A stretch of 26,876 nt of DNA from DASYVD01 sp050693035 (GCA_050693035.1 JBOGWB010000001.1:1-26876); one strand, 5' to 3'. Counted from the first letter of the stretch, positions 17,109 through 24,252 are shown. The notes: a model not told the origin generated them from the letters alone. Made by a program: numbers and translations.

Positions 17109-18560
17109 TCAGACGCCGGGAAACGTCAGCCGGAACCGGATGCCCTCGTTCCCTTCGCACACGAGAGATCCGCCGAGGGCTTCCGCCAGACGGCGTACCA
17201 GGTACGGGAGTACCTTGCCCTGCCCGGTGGCCGGATCTTCCGTGAGGACTGACGCCGCCTCGGGGCCCGGACCCTCTCCCTTCCGCGAGATCTCCACCAC
17301 GACGTCGCCCGCCTCCTCCAGGGTGACCTCGATGGGCCCCTCGCCCCCCCACCACGCGGTCGACTCGCACAGCGCCACCAGCATGGCCCCGAAGCGATCG
17401 GGGTCTATCCGGCCCCGCGCCGTCCCCGACACACGGACCTCGGGAAGGTCTGGGCTCCGCGCAAGCGCACGGGCCACCGACCGAGCCTCCTCTTCCACCT
17501 CCAGCAGCCGGGATGAGGGCTGGAAGCCGCCGGTCTCGATCCGAGACAGATCCACCAGCATCTTGACCACCGCCGTGGTGCGCTCGGCGTCGACTGACAT
17601 GCCCCCGAGGAGGGCGGCCCGGGCGTGATCGTCCATCTGCGCCCATCGTTCCGCCAGCGTGGAGGCGAACCCCTTGAGGGTTGTGAGCGGGGATCGCACG
17701 TCGTGCGCCGCTGCCGCCAGCGTCTTCGCCAGGGTGCTCGTCCCTCGCGTCGCCGGCGCGGCCGCCGCTTCCCCTCCCTGCTGCCGGGCCGACTCGAACA
17801 GGACGAGCGCGGCGGCCGCAGCGAGGTTCAGGGACTCGGCCTTCCCCCGGATGGGCACGCGCACCGTCCCGTCGGCGAGGGCCAGCACGTCTTCCGCGAG
17901 TCCCCAGGCCTCGTTGCCGAACAGCACTGCGGTTGGGCGGGAGAGGTCCGTCTCGTACACCGATCCCTCCCCCTCCGCATCCGCGGCCAGGATCTGAAGT
18001 CCCCGCTCTCGCAGCGCGACCACCGCCTCGGAGGCTGCAGCGTCGCGGACCACGGGAAGGTGGAACAGCGAGCCGGCCGAAGCCCGCACGGTCTTCGAGT
18101 TGTAGACGTCCACCGACTGGTCGGTGAACACGATGGCGTCCGCTCCCGCCGCATCCGCCGAGCGAAGGACCGTGCCGGCGTTCCCCGGATCCCGAACCGC
18201 GCACAGCACAGGAACCATCGCGGGCTGGGAGGGCAGCTCCTCCAGGGGGACGTCGACGAACCGGGCCACCGTCACGATCCCCTGGGGGGTCACGGTGGAG
18301 GTCAGGTGGGCCATCACGGCCTCGGACACGGCATACGTCCGGACCCCCGCGGCCTCGGCCCGGGCCACGTCCGGGTGCGCATCGGTCCCCGGCTCGGCGA
18401 CGTAGAAGACGGTCTCGGCCGCCCCTGTCTCCACCGCTTCCCGGGTGGCCTGGGCACCCTCGGCGAGGAACCGCCGGTCGCGCTCCCGGAAGGACCGCTT
18501 CTTCAGCCGCGTGGCCGAGGCGATCTGCTTGTTCTTGGTGCTGGTGATGAAGGGCGGCAA
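17109..18560 (-). CDS. Fused TrmH/SpoU RNA 2'-O-methyltransferase and histidine-kinase-like (DHp + degenerate ATPase) protein
   Basis: One uninterrupted 483-residue frame. Residues 1-260 are a SpoU/TrmH methyltransferase: substrate-binding N-terminus (ITSTKNKQI near 5), motif 1 RDPGNAGTVLRSADAAGAD (123-141, with N127 and R133), motif 2 LFGNEAWGL (213-221), and motif 3 VPIRGKAESLNLAAAAAL (235-252, with S243 and N245). This family 2'-O-methylates rRNA or tRNA using SAM in a trefoil knot. A short Ala-rich linker leads to a HisKA-like segment, LAAAAHDVRSPLTTLKGFA (281-299), with phosphoacceptor H286, a second helix to about 344, and a HATPase_c-like domain (about 384-483). In the latter the N-box Asn is missing (LCESTAWWG), the G1 Asp is Lys (RKGEGPG), and only a G2-like GQGK (446-449) remains. 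TTG 18560 lies 7 nt after the rplT stop. It occupies the usual trmH position after rplT. Confidence 0.88.
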   Translation of the reverse strand: MPPFITSTKNKQIASATRLKKRSFRERDRRFLAEGAQATREAVETGAAETVFYVAEPGTDAHPDVARAEAAGVRTYAVSEAVMAHLTSTVTPQGIVTVARFVDVPLEELPSQPAMVPVLCAVRDPGNAGTVLRSADAAGADAIVFTDQSVDVYNSKTVRASAGSLFHLPVVRDAAASEAVVALRERGLQILAADAEGEGSVYETDLSRPTAVLFGNEAWGLAEDVLALADGTVRVPIRGKAESLNLAAAAALVLFESARQQGGEAAAAPATRGTSTLAKTLAAAAHDVRSPLTTLKGFASTLAERWAQMDDHARAALLGGMSVDAERTTAVVKMLVDLSRIETGGFQPSSRLLEVEEEARSVARALARSPDLPEVRVSGTARGRIDPDRFGAMLVALCESTAWWGGEGPIEVTLEEAGDVVVEISRKGEGPGPEAASVLTEDPATGQGKVLPYLVRRLAEALGGSLVCEGNEGIRFRLTFPGV

Positions 18561-18567
18561 GGGGAGG

Positions 18568-18927
18568 TCAGCCGCCGAGACCCCGGCGGGCGACCTCGAC
18601 CAGCCCGGCGAACCCCTGAGGGTCCCGGGCAGCGATATCCGCGAGCACCTTGCGATCCAGGTCGACCTCCGCGGCCCGGAGGCCCCGGATGAAAGCGGAA
18701 TACGACATCCCGTTCTGCCGGGATGCCGCGCCGATGCGGATGATCCACAGCCTCCGAAACTGGCCCTTGCGGTCCCGCCGGTCGCGGTAGGCGTACTGCC
18801 CCGAGTGCATGACCTGCTCACGGGCAACCCGGTACCGCCGAGACCGCGCGCCGCGATACCCCTTGGCCTGATCGAGGATGGCCCGCCGCTTCTTCCTGCC
18901 GTGGACGCTGCGCTTGACCCTCGGCAT
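18568..18927 (-). CDS. rplT: 50S ribosomal protein L20
   Basis: A 119-residue L20 with the basic N-terminus PRVKRSVHGRKKRRAIL, the AKGYRGARSRRYR block, a GQYAYRDRRDRKGQFRRLWI segment and the C-terminal globular domain (MSYSAFIRGL ... VEVDL-like region, here AEVDLDRKVLADIA). It binds 23S rRNA early in 50S assembly. The ATG overlaps the rpmI stop (TGATG), so translation is coupled. In E. coli L20 represses this operon; no equivalent operator is evident here. Confidence 0.98.
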   Translation of the reverse strand: MPRVKRSVHGRKKRRAILDQAKGYRGARSRRYRVAREQVMHSGQYAYRDRRDRKGQFRRLWIIRIGAASRQNGMSYSAFIRGLRAAEVDLDRKVLADIAARDPQGFAGLVEVARRGLGG

Positions 18928-19121
18928 CAGCGCCTCCCCAACAGACGGAGGATGCTGCGCTTCTCCGCGGTGATCTCGCCGGTCCGCTCCAACCGCCGCT
19001 TCCGGCTGCCGGACTTCTTGGTCAGCATGTGCGCCTTGTTGGCCCGCCGGTGCAGGAGCTTGCCGGTCCGGGTGACCCGGAACCGCTTCGCCGCACCGCG
19101 GTGTGACTTCTGCTTCGCCAT
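18927..19121 (-). CDS. rpmI: 50S ribosomal protein L35
   Basis: A 64-residue basic protein with the L35 signature: AKQKSHRGAAKRFRVTRTGK, then HRRANKAHMLTKKS, then a R-rich C-terminus. ATG 19121 is preceded by a GTG codon at 19124 and by TAGGGG as a ribosome site. It lies 9 nt after infC and overlaps the rplT start by one base. Confidence 0.97.
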   Translation of the reverse strand: MAKQKSHRGAAKRFRVTRTGKLLHRRANKAHMLTKKSGSRKRRLERTGEITAEKRSILRLLGRR

Positions 19122-19130
19122 CACGAACCC

Positions 19131-19736
19131 CTAGCTCGCCTGCTCGCTCTTTGCCGGCTGCTCGTTCCCCACCTCCGGTGGCCCGCCCCGAGGGACCGGC
19201 TCTTTCTCCCGCTCCTTGGTGGCGGGTCGCCGGGTCGGAGCGATCACCATGGTCATGTTCCGTCCGTCGAGCTTGGGATGCACGTCCACGGTGGCCAGGC
19301 CCTCGAGATCCTTGACCAGCCGGTCCAGGATCTTGGTGCCGAGCTCCGTGTGCGCCATCTCTCGTCCTCGGAACATGATCGTCACCTTCACCCGGGCCCC
19401 GGCATTCAGGAACCGGATGACGTGTCCCTTCTTGGTCTCGTAGTCGTGCCGGTCGATCTTCGGCCGGAACTTGATCTCCTTGACCTCCACACGGGCCTGC
19501 TTCTTGCGCGCTTCCTTCTGCCGGACGGCCCGCTCGTACTTGTACTTCCCGTAATCCATGATCCGGCACACCGGGGGGTTCGCCTGGGGAGCCACCTCGA
19601 CCAGATCGAGGTCCAGGTCCTGGGCCTGTTTCAGGGCCTCCGACACCGGGACGATGCCGATCTGCTGACCGTCGGCGCCCACCAGGCGGACCTGGGGAGA
19701 CCGGATCCGTTCGTTTATGCGTGGTTCAGCGGAGAC
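19131..19736 (-). CDS. infC: Translation initiation factor IF-3 (non-standard start codon)
   Basis: IF-3 binds the 30S subunit and rejects non-initiator tRNA and non-standard start codons. The conserved NTD (INERIRSPQVRLVGADGQQIG), linker (KYKYERAVRQKEARKK) and CTD (KEIKFRPKIDRHDYETKKGHV, then VKVTIMFRGREM) are all present, with a charged C-terminal tail. The only in-frame ATG/GTG/TTG near the 5' end is GTG 19682, which would delete the conserved NERIR segment. Upstream the frame is open back to a TGA that overlaps a perfect GGAGGTGAT ribosome site (19750-19742). The codon at ideal distance from it is GTC (19736-19734), and ATA (19718) is codon 7. I give 19736, for 201 residues (VSAEPRINERIR at the N-terminus). 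The true start could be ATA 19718. Confidence 0.93.
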   Translation of the reverse strand, partial: VSAEPRINERIRSPQVRLVGADGQQIGIVPVSEALKQAQDLDLDLVEVAPQANPPVCRIMDYGKYKYERAVRQKEARKKQARVEVKEIKFRPKIDRHDYETKKGHVIRFLNAGARVKVTIMFRGREMAHTELGTKILDRLVKDLEGLATVDVHPKLDGRNMTMVIAPTRRPATKEREKEPVPRGGPPEVGNEQPAKSEQAS

Positions 19737-19741
19737 CCCGC

Positions 19742-19750
19742 ATCACCTCC
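19742..19750 (-). promoter_or_regulatory. Strong ribosome binding site of infC
   Basis: GGAGGTGAT is fully complementary to the 16S 3' end. Nine nt after its GGAGG core comes GTC in the infC frame. The site also contains an ATG (ATGCGGGGTCTCCGCTGA) that would open a 5-codon out-of-frame mini-ORF overlapping the infC start region. Confidence 0.75.
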
Positions 19751-19816
19751 GTGGGATGGCCGCAAGAACCATCGTCTAACGAGCGCGGCCGAGAACGAGC
19801 CGAATCATGCACGGGG

Positions 19817-19846
19817 AGTATAGGCGCAGGTCGCACCCACTGTCGA
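19817..19846 (-). promoter_or_regulatory. Promoter of the infC-rpmI-rplT operon
   Basis: The minus strand has TCGACA (19846-19841), an 18-nt spacer and TATACT (19822-19817). The start would fall near 19810, giving a leader of ~75 nt before the infC start region. This AT-rich -10 stands out in the GC-rich background. Confidence 0.7.
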
Positions 19847-19871
19847 GGTTGGGGCGGGCAGTCTCGAAGAC

Positions 19872-20078
19872 CTAACCCTGGACCGGCCGCACGTTCGCGG
19901 CCTGCTGGCCCTTGGGGCCCTCCACGATGTCGAATTCGACTTCCTGGCCCTCGTGGAGGGTCCGGTAGCCGTCGCCGGCGATCGCCGTGAAGTGGACGAA
20001 GACGTCCTCACCATCCGCGCGGGCGATGAACCCGTAGCCCTTCTCGTTGCTGAACCACTTCACCGTACCTTGCGTCAC
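19872..20078 (-). CDS. Cold-shock protein (CspA family)
   Basis: A 68-residue single cold-shock domain that binds single-stranded RNA/DNA. It starts TQGTVKWFSNEKGYGFI with RNP1 (KGYGFI) and has RNP2 (DVFVHF) and the EGPKGQQAANVRP end. The GTG start has an excellent ribosome site (AAGGAGG, 6 nt away). It lies upstream of the infC promoter on the same strand as a separate unit. Confidence 0.97.
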   Translation of the reverse strand: MTQGTVKWFSNEKGYGFIARADGEDVFVHFTAIAGDGYRTLHEGQEVEFDIVEGPKGQQAANVRPVQG

Positions 20079-20097
20079 GCCTTTCCTCCTTGCTACC

Positions 20098-20113
20098 TCG
20101 GCGTTTCCGCCGA
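20098..20113 (-). other. GNRA-type hairpin in the csp 5' leader
   Basis: TCGGCG-GAAA-CGCCGA forms a 6-bp stem closed by a GAAA tetraloop, ending 11 nt before the AAGGAGG ribosome site of the cold-shock gene. Cold-shock mRNAs often have structured leaders that respond to temperature; a role here is inferred. Confidence 0.4.
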
Positions 20114-20145
20114 ACCTGCCAATAAACGCGGCGAGGGTAGCACAA

Positions 20146-20177
20146 GGACGGCTCGGGGAGAAGGCGCCGATCCGTCC
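20146..20177 (-). terminator. Weak hairpin after the riboflavin operon, possible terminator
   Basis: GGACGG and CCGTCC flank a loop that can form a further short CGG/CCG stem, followed by TTGTG on the minus strand. It lies just after the cupin stop at 20190 and could end the riboflavin transcript. The U-run is poor. Confidence 0.25.
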
Positions 20178-20189
20178 CCGTTCCGCCTC

Positions 20190-20540
20190 CTACCAGCGAG
20201 GTTCCATCGGCCGGCCGTAGTCGTCCTGGAGCCTGAGGGTGTCGTCCTCGGTCGTGTAACCGTGGGCGACCTCGAGCACGCGGCCTCGCCTCGAGCCGGT
20301 GTTGGTGATCCGGTGGGGCTCCTCGGCAGCGACCACGAACTCGTCTCCGGGACGCGCGTCGACCACCCGGTTCCCGATCTGGATCCTGAGCCCCTCGTCG
20401 AGGATCACCCACATCTCGTCGCGGAGCTGATGGTAGTGCTCGCTGGTGCTCTGGTCGGGCTCCACCGAGATCACCCGGACGGACGCGGGCTGGTTCAACG
20501 CGTACGTTGCCACCTTTCCCCAGGGCTTCTCCACGATCAT
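20190..20540 (-). CDS. Cupin protein resembling the C-terminal domain of type II mannose-6-phosphate isomerase
   Basis: This is a 116-residue single-domain cupin. The N-terminus EKPWGKVATYALN, the metal-binding block SEHYHQLRDEMWVI (HxH plus Glu), the middle PGDEFVVAAEEPHRITN with the second His, and the end TTEDDTLRLQDDYGR match the ManC/type II phosphomannose isomerase cupin domain, without the guanylyltransferase part. The ATG overlaps the ribH stop (ATGA), so it is translationally coupled as the last gene of the riboflavin operon. Sugar-phosphate isomerisation is a family-based guess. A link to ribulose-5-phosphate supply or to product binding would be speculation. Confidence 0.85.
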   Translation of the reverse strand: MIVEKPWGKVATYALNQPASVRVISVEPDQSTSEHYHQLRDEMWVILDEGLRIQIGNRVVDARPGDEFVVAAEEPHRITNTGSRRGRVLEVAHGYTTEDDTLRLQDDYGRPMEPRW

Positions 20541-21034
20541 GGCTCTGCCCTCCCTCCTTCCTTCGGAAGGACGTCCATCAGCCCGGCCATCTCCATGGCG
20601 GCCATGGCCGCGTCCCATCCCTTGTTGCCGTGCTTTCCCCCCGCCCGGTCCAGGGCCTGGTCCATCGTCTCCGTGGTGAGCACCCCGAAGATGCACGGCA
20701 CATCCGTCTCCAGCGACGCCCGCTGGATGCCCCGCGCCGCCTCCCCGGCCACGTAGTCGAAGTGCGTCGTCTCCCCTCGGATCACGGTGCCGAGGCAGAC
20801 CACCGCGTCGAACTGTCCCGAGCGAGCCAGACGCCTGGCCACGAGCGGGATCTCGAACGAGCCGGGCACCCATGCCACCTCGACGTCGTCGTCGCTGACC
20901 CCGTGACGGCGGAACCCCGACAGCGCGCCCTCGACGAGGCGCTCCGTGACCACCTCGTTGAACCGCGCGGCCACCACCGCGAACCTCCGGCCCCGGGCCT
21001 CGAACGTGCCTTCGTGTCTCGGCGAGGTGTTCAA
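20537..21034 (-). CDS. ribH: 6,7-dimethyl-8-ribityllumazine synthase
   Basis: It condenses 5-amino-6-ribitylaminouracil with 3,4-dihydroxy-2-butanone 4-phosphate. The 165-residue product has the family blocks ARFNEVVTERLVEGAL, VPGSFEIPLVARRLA, LGTVIRGETTHFDYV with the catalytic His, and FGVLTTETMDQALDRAGGKHGNKG, all in order. The start is TTG at 21034, overlapping the ribBA stop (TTGA), with GGAGGGA upstream. The cupin gene overlaps its 3' end. Confidence 0.96.
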   Translation of the reverse strand: MNTSPRHEGTFEARGRRFAVVAARFNEVVTERLVEGALSGFRRHGVSDDDVEVAWVPGSFEIPLVARRLARSGQFDAVVCLGTVIRGETTHFDYVAGEAARGIQRASLETDVPCIFGVLTTETMDQALDRAGGKHGNKGWDAAMAAMEMAGLMDVLPKEGGRAEP

Positions 21035-22347
21035 CTCCGTCCCTCCTCGACCGCCTCCAGGTTGGACAGCAGGTGCCCGAGCTTCTCCCGCTTGGCCCGG
21101 AGGTAGGCCAGGTTCTCCTCGGTCGGCCTGGTCTCCAGGGGGAGGCGCTCGACGATCCGAAGCCCGTATCCCTCCAGCCCCGCCCGCTTGGCAGGGTTGT
21201 TGGTCAGCAGGCGCATGGACCGCACCCCCAGGTCGAACAGGATCTGGGCGCCGATGCCGTAGTCCCGCGGGTCCGGTGGGAACCCCAGCTCCACGTTGGC
21301 CTCCACGGTGTCGTGGCCCTCTTCCTGGAGCTGGTAGGCCCGCAGCTTGTGGGTGAGCCCGATGGCCCGCCCTTCGTGCCCCCGGATGTACAGCAGGACC
21401 CCGCGCCCCTCCGCCCCGATCTTGCCCAGCGCGTCGTCGAGCTGGGTTCCGCAGTCGCACCGGAGTGAGTGGAACACGTCGCCGGTCAGGCACTCGGAGT
21501 GGACGCGGACGAGGATCCCGTCTCCGTCGCCGACCTCCCCCATGACCATGGCCACGTGGATCCGGCCATCCGCCAGGCTCTCGTAGGCATGAGCCCGGAA
21601 CTCCCCGTAGATCGTGGGGATCCGGGCGTCGGCCACCTTCCGGACCAGGAGCTCGCGCAGGCGCCGGTACCGGATCAGGTCCGCGATGGAGATGATCCCC
21701 AGACCGTGGTGCCGGGCCACCCGGACCAGCTCCGGGAGCCTGGCCATGGTCCCGTCATCGCGCATGATCTCGCAGATCACCCCGGCCGGGAACAGGCCTG
21801 CAAGCCGGGTGAGATCCACCGCGGCCTCGGTGTGGCCCGCCCGCCGGAGCACCCCTCCCTCCTGGGCCCGGAGGGGGAACACGTGCCCGGGCATCTTGAC
21901 GTCCTCCGGCCGGGTCGACGGGTCGGTCACGACCCGAACCGTCGCCGCCCTGTCGTAGGCGCTGGTCCCGGTGGTGGTCTTCCCCCGCGCGTCGATGGAG
22001 ACGGCGAAAGCGGTCTCGCTGGCGGTCCGGTCCGACGGGACCATCATGGGGATGCCCAGCTCCTCCAGCCGCCTCCCCTCACAGGGCACGCAGATGAGGC
22101 CCCGGCCGTGTGTGGCCATGAAGTTCACCGCCTCCGGGGTGACCTTCTCGGCGGCCATGATGAAGTCGCCCTCGTTCTCCCGGTCGGCGTCGTCGACGAC
22201 GATGACGATCTTGCCGCGACGGATGTCATCGATCGCCTCCTCGATGGTGGCGAAGACCCCGTTCACCGGGATCGCCTCATCCCGCTCCCGGGTGGCTTGG
22301 TGCTCCAGGCGGGATCGCGGATCTTCCTTCCGTGCTCCCTCACTCAT
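21031..22347 (-). CDS. ribBA: Bifunctional 3,4-dihydroxy-2-butanone-4-phosphate synthase / GTP cyclohydrolase II
   Basis: This two-domain enzyme of 438 residues supplies both precursors of lumazine. The N-terminal RibB domain has DDADRENEGDFIMAAE, the MPGHVFPLRAQEGGVL block and the RAGHTEAAVDL catalytic segment. The C-terminal RibA domain has the zinc cluster ECLTGDVFHSLRCDCG, then IRGHEGRAIGLTHKLRAY and VELGFPPDPRDYGIGAQIL. Both domains look complete. The ATG overlaps the ribE stop (ATGA), and the TGA overlaps the ribH TTG. An N-terminal charged extension of ~28 residues precedes the RibB domain. Confidence 0.97.
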   Translation of the reverse strand: MSEGARKEDPRSRLEHQATRERDEAIPVNGVFATIEEAIDDIRRGKIVIVVDDADRENEGDFIMAAEKVTPEAVNFMATHGRGLICVPCEGRRLEELGIPMMVPSDRTASETAFAVSIDARGKTTTGTSAYDRAATVRVVTDPSTRPEDVKMPGHVFPLRAQEGGVLRRAGHTEAAVDLTRLAGLFPAGVICEIMRDDGTMARLPELVRVARHHGLGIISIADLIRYRRLRELLVRKVADARIPTIYGEFRAHAYESLADGRIHVAMVMGEVGDGDGILVRVHSECLTGDVFHSLRCDCGTQLDDALGKIGAEGRGVLLYIRGHEGRAIGLTHKLRAYQLQEEGHDTVEANVELGFPPDPRDYGIGAQILFDLGVRSMRLLTNNPAKRAGLEGYGLRIVERLPLETRPTEENLAYLRAKREKLGHLLSNLEAVEEGRS

Positions 22348-22949
22348 GGCTCTCTCCGGAGCAGCGCCTCGACGTACTTGGCCATCACGTCCACCTCCAG
22401 GTTCACCGGATCCCCCTGCCTCCGCGCACCGAGGGCGGTCACCTCGAGCGTGTGCGGAATCAGGGCGACGGCGAACGAATCGTCCATCAGCTGGGCCACC
22501 GTGAGGCTGACCCCGTCCACGGCGATCGATCCCTTCTCCACCACATACCGGGCCAGCCCCCGGGGTCCGTCGGGGAGGCGGACGGTCATCACCGCGCCTC
22601 CGCCGTCGAACGGCTCCACGGCGGCGACGGTCCCGACCCCGTCCACGTGTCCCTGGACCAGGTGCCCCCCCATCCGGGTGGCCAGGGTCACCGGTCGTTC
22701 CAGGTTGACCGTGTCGCCGGGAGAGAGGGTGCCGAGGGCGGAGCGTCCCAGGGTCTCGGGGGCGAGGTCGAAGGCCAGGGTCCCCACCCCACGCTCCACG
22801 ACGGTGAGGCATACCCCGCTCACCGCGACAGAGGCCCCCGGCCACGAATCGGTGGCCACCTCGCGGCACGCCACCACCAGCCGGGCTCCCGGCGGCTGGA
22901 GCCCCAGCTCCTGGACGGTGCCCCGCTCCTCAACGATCCCCGTGAACAC
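22344..22949 (-). CDS. ribE: Riboflavin synthase alpha chain
   Basis: It dismutates two lumazine molecules to riboflavin. The 201-residue product has two tandem lumazine-binding domains: the first starts FTGIVEERGTVQEL and the second starts at MGGHLVQGHVDGVGTV, each with the corresponding SVAVSGVCLTV / SIAVDGVSLTV block. The GTG start lies inside ribD (20-bp overlap in another frame), fixed by the invariant N-terminus MFTGIVEE. Confidence 0.96.
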   Translation of the reverse strand: MFTGIVEERGTVQELGLQPPGARLVVACREVATDSWPGASVAVSGVCLTVVERGVGTLAFDLAPETLGRSALGTLSPGDTVNLERPVTLATRMGGHLVQGHVDGVGTVAAVEPFDGGGAVMTVRLPDGPRGLARYVVEKGSIAVDGVSLTVAQLMDDSFAVALIPHTLEVTALGARRQGDPVNLEVDVMAKYVEALLRREP

Positions 22950-24030
22950 GGGCCACCACCTTGATGTCGTCGCCCACCCGGGTCACTTCCTCGATGTCCA
23001 TGGGAACGGCTTCGTCGATGCCCGGGACCCCGTCACCTTCGAGCCACCCGGGGGCCTGGCGGCCTCCCACCAGCTTGGGCGCCAGGTACAGGACCAGACG
23101 GTCCACCAGTCGCCGCCGGACCAGCTCCCACGCGAGCGTGGGGCCCCCCTCCACCAGGACGTGCAGCACCTCTCGCTTGCCCAGCTCGGCGAAGAGTCGT
23201 TCCAGAGGCACCAGGGAGGAGCCCTCCTCCAGGACCAGCACGCTCGCGCCTCGATCGCGCCACGCCCGGCGGCGGTCCTCCCGGGCCGCCTCCGTCGTGG
23301 CCACGAGGACCGGCGCTTCCCCGTCGAACAGCCGGTGGGTGTGGGGGACGATCCCCCGGCCGTCCACCACGACCCGGAGCTTGGGCGGTCCCCGGTAGTC
23401 GGGGTCTCGGCAGGTCAGAGCGGGATCGTCGCGGAAGGCCGTCCCCGCGCCCACCAGGATGGCGTCGGCGGTCGCCCGCATCCGGTGCACCTCGGCCCGG
23501 GCCTCGTCGCCGCTGATCCACCGGGAGGAACCGTCACGGGCGGCGGCCCGCCCGTCGAGGGAGGCCGCCATCTTCAGGGTGACCAGCGGAAGGCCGGTCA
23601 GGACGTGCTTGGCGAACGCCTCGTTCAGCCGCCCCGCCTCCCGTTCGAGCGGGCCGACCTCCACCTCGACCCCGCCGTCGCGGAGGACCTGGAAGCCGCG
23701 CCCGTCGACCAGGGGGTTCGGGTCCGCCGCGGCGGCCACGACCCGGGCGACACCGGCCTCGACCAGGCGCGGGGCACAGGGCGGGGTCCGCCCGAAGTGG
23801 GAGCACGGTTCCAGGTTCACGTAGAGGGTGCTGCCCCGGGCCCGGTCGCGGGCGGCCGCCAGGGCCACGACCTCGGCGTGATCGGTGCCCGGGCCGGTGT
23901 GCCAGCCCTCCCCCACGATCACGCGGTCCCGAACGAGGACCGCGCCGACGAGAGGATTGGGGGCCACCAGCCCGTGGCCCCGCTCGGCCAGCTCCAGCGC
24001 CCTCCGCATGTATTCCTCGTCCACAGCCAC
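22930..24030 (-). CDS. ribD: Bifunctional diaminohydroxyphosphoribosylaminopyrimidine deaminase / 5-amino-6-(5-phosphoribosylamino)uracil reductase
   Basis: It carries out the second and third steps of riboflavin synthesis. The 366-residue product has an N-terminal zinc deaminase domain (APNPLVGAVLV, the DHAEVVAL zinc His/Glu, and the NLEPCSHFGRTPPC cysteines) and a C-terminal reductase domain (LKMAASLDGRAA, SRWISGDEARAEVHRMRA, GAGTAFRDDP, then LVEGGPTLAWELV). It is the first gene after the FMN riboswitch. The start is GTG 24030 or, with AAGAGGTGG as ribosome site, GTG 24024; both precede the family N-terminus DEEYMRRALELA. Confidence 0.96.
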   Translation of the reverse strand: MAVDEEYMRRALELAERGHGLVAPNPLVGAVLVRDRVIVGEGWHTGPGTDHAEVVALAAARDRARGSTLYVNLEPCSHFGRTPPCAPRLVEAGVARVVAAAADPNPLVDGRGFQVLRDGGVEVEVGPLEREAGRLNEAFAKHVLTGLPLVTLKMAASLDGRAAARDGSSRWISGDEARAEVHRMRATADAILVGAGTAFRDDPALTCRDPDYRGPPKLRVVVDGRGIVPHTHRLFDGEAPVLVATTEAAREDRRRAWRDRGASVLVLEEGSSLVPLERLFAELGKREVLHVLVEGGPTLAWELVRRRLVDRLVLYLAPKLVGGRQAPGWLEGDGVPGIDEAVPMDIEEVTRVGDDIKVVARVHGDR

Positions 24031-24098
24031 CTCTTGCTCGGGGGGGCGGGGCGACGAGGAACGCGCGGCGGCGCGAACGGTGCCTCGCGGCGCCGGTC

Positions 24099-24225
24099 CT
24101 CGCCTTCTCCCTTCCGGACTTTCACCGTCGGTCCCGGAATCTCACCGGGTCCACCCCCGGCTGGATACCGAGGGGTCGCGGACTTTCACCGCCGGTGGGG
24201 ATTTCCACCCCGCCCCGAAGGCGAG
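24099..24225 (-). ncRNA. FMN riboswitch (RFN element)
   Basis: The minus strand contains the conserved RFN blocks in order: CTTCGGGGCGGGGTGGAAAT, CCCACCGGCGGTGAAAGTCC, GGTGAGATTCCGGGACCGAC, and GGTGAAAGTCCGGAAGGGAG followed by AAGG. The closing P1 stem is 8 bp, 24218-24225 with 24099-24106 (CTCGCCTT / AAGGCGAG). It lies between the ribD promoter and ribD, ~70 nt from the start codon. There is no intrinsic terminator in the 3' region. A GC-rich hairpin and a stretch near 24050 (TCCTCGTCGCC) able to pair with the P1 3' strand suggest translational control. Confidence 0.95.
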
Positions 24226-24246
24226 CGTCTGTTCGCTTCGAACCAG

Positions 24247-24252
24247 ATTATA
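24247..24252 (-). promoter_or_regulatory. -10 element of the riboflavin operon promoter
   Basis: A perfect TATAAT on the minus strand lies ~20 nt upstream of the riboswitch P1 stem. No good -35 is seen at the usual distance. The start would fall near 24240. Confidence 0.65.

Noticed and set aside
18561..18827. N-terminal extension of the methyltransferase-kinase gene into rplT
   Set aside because: The extension is an out-of-frame reading of rplT. The family N-terminus begins at TTG 18560, just after the rplT stop.
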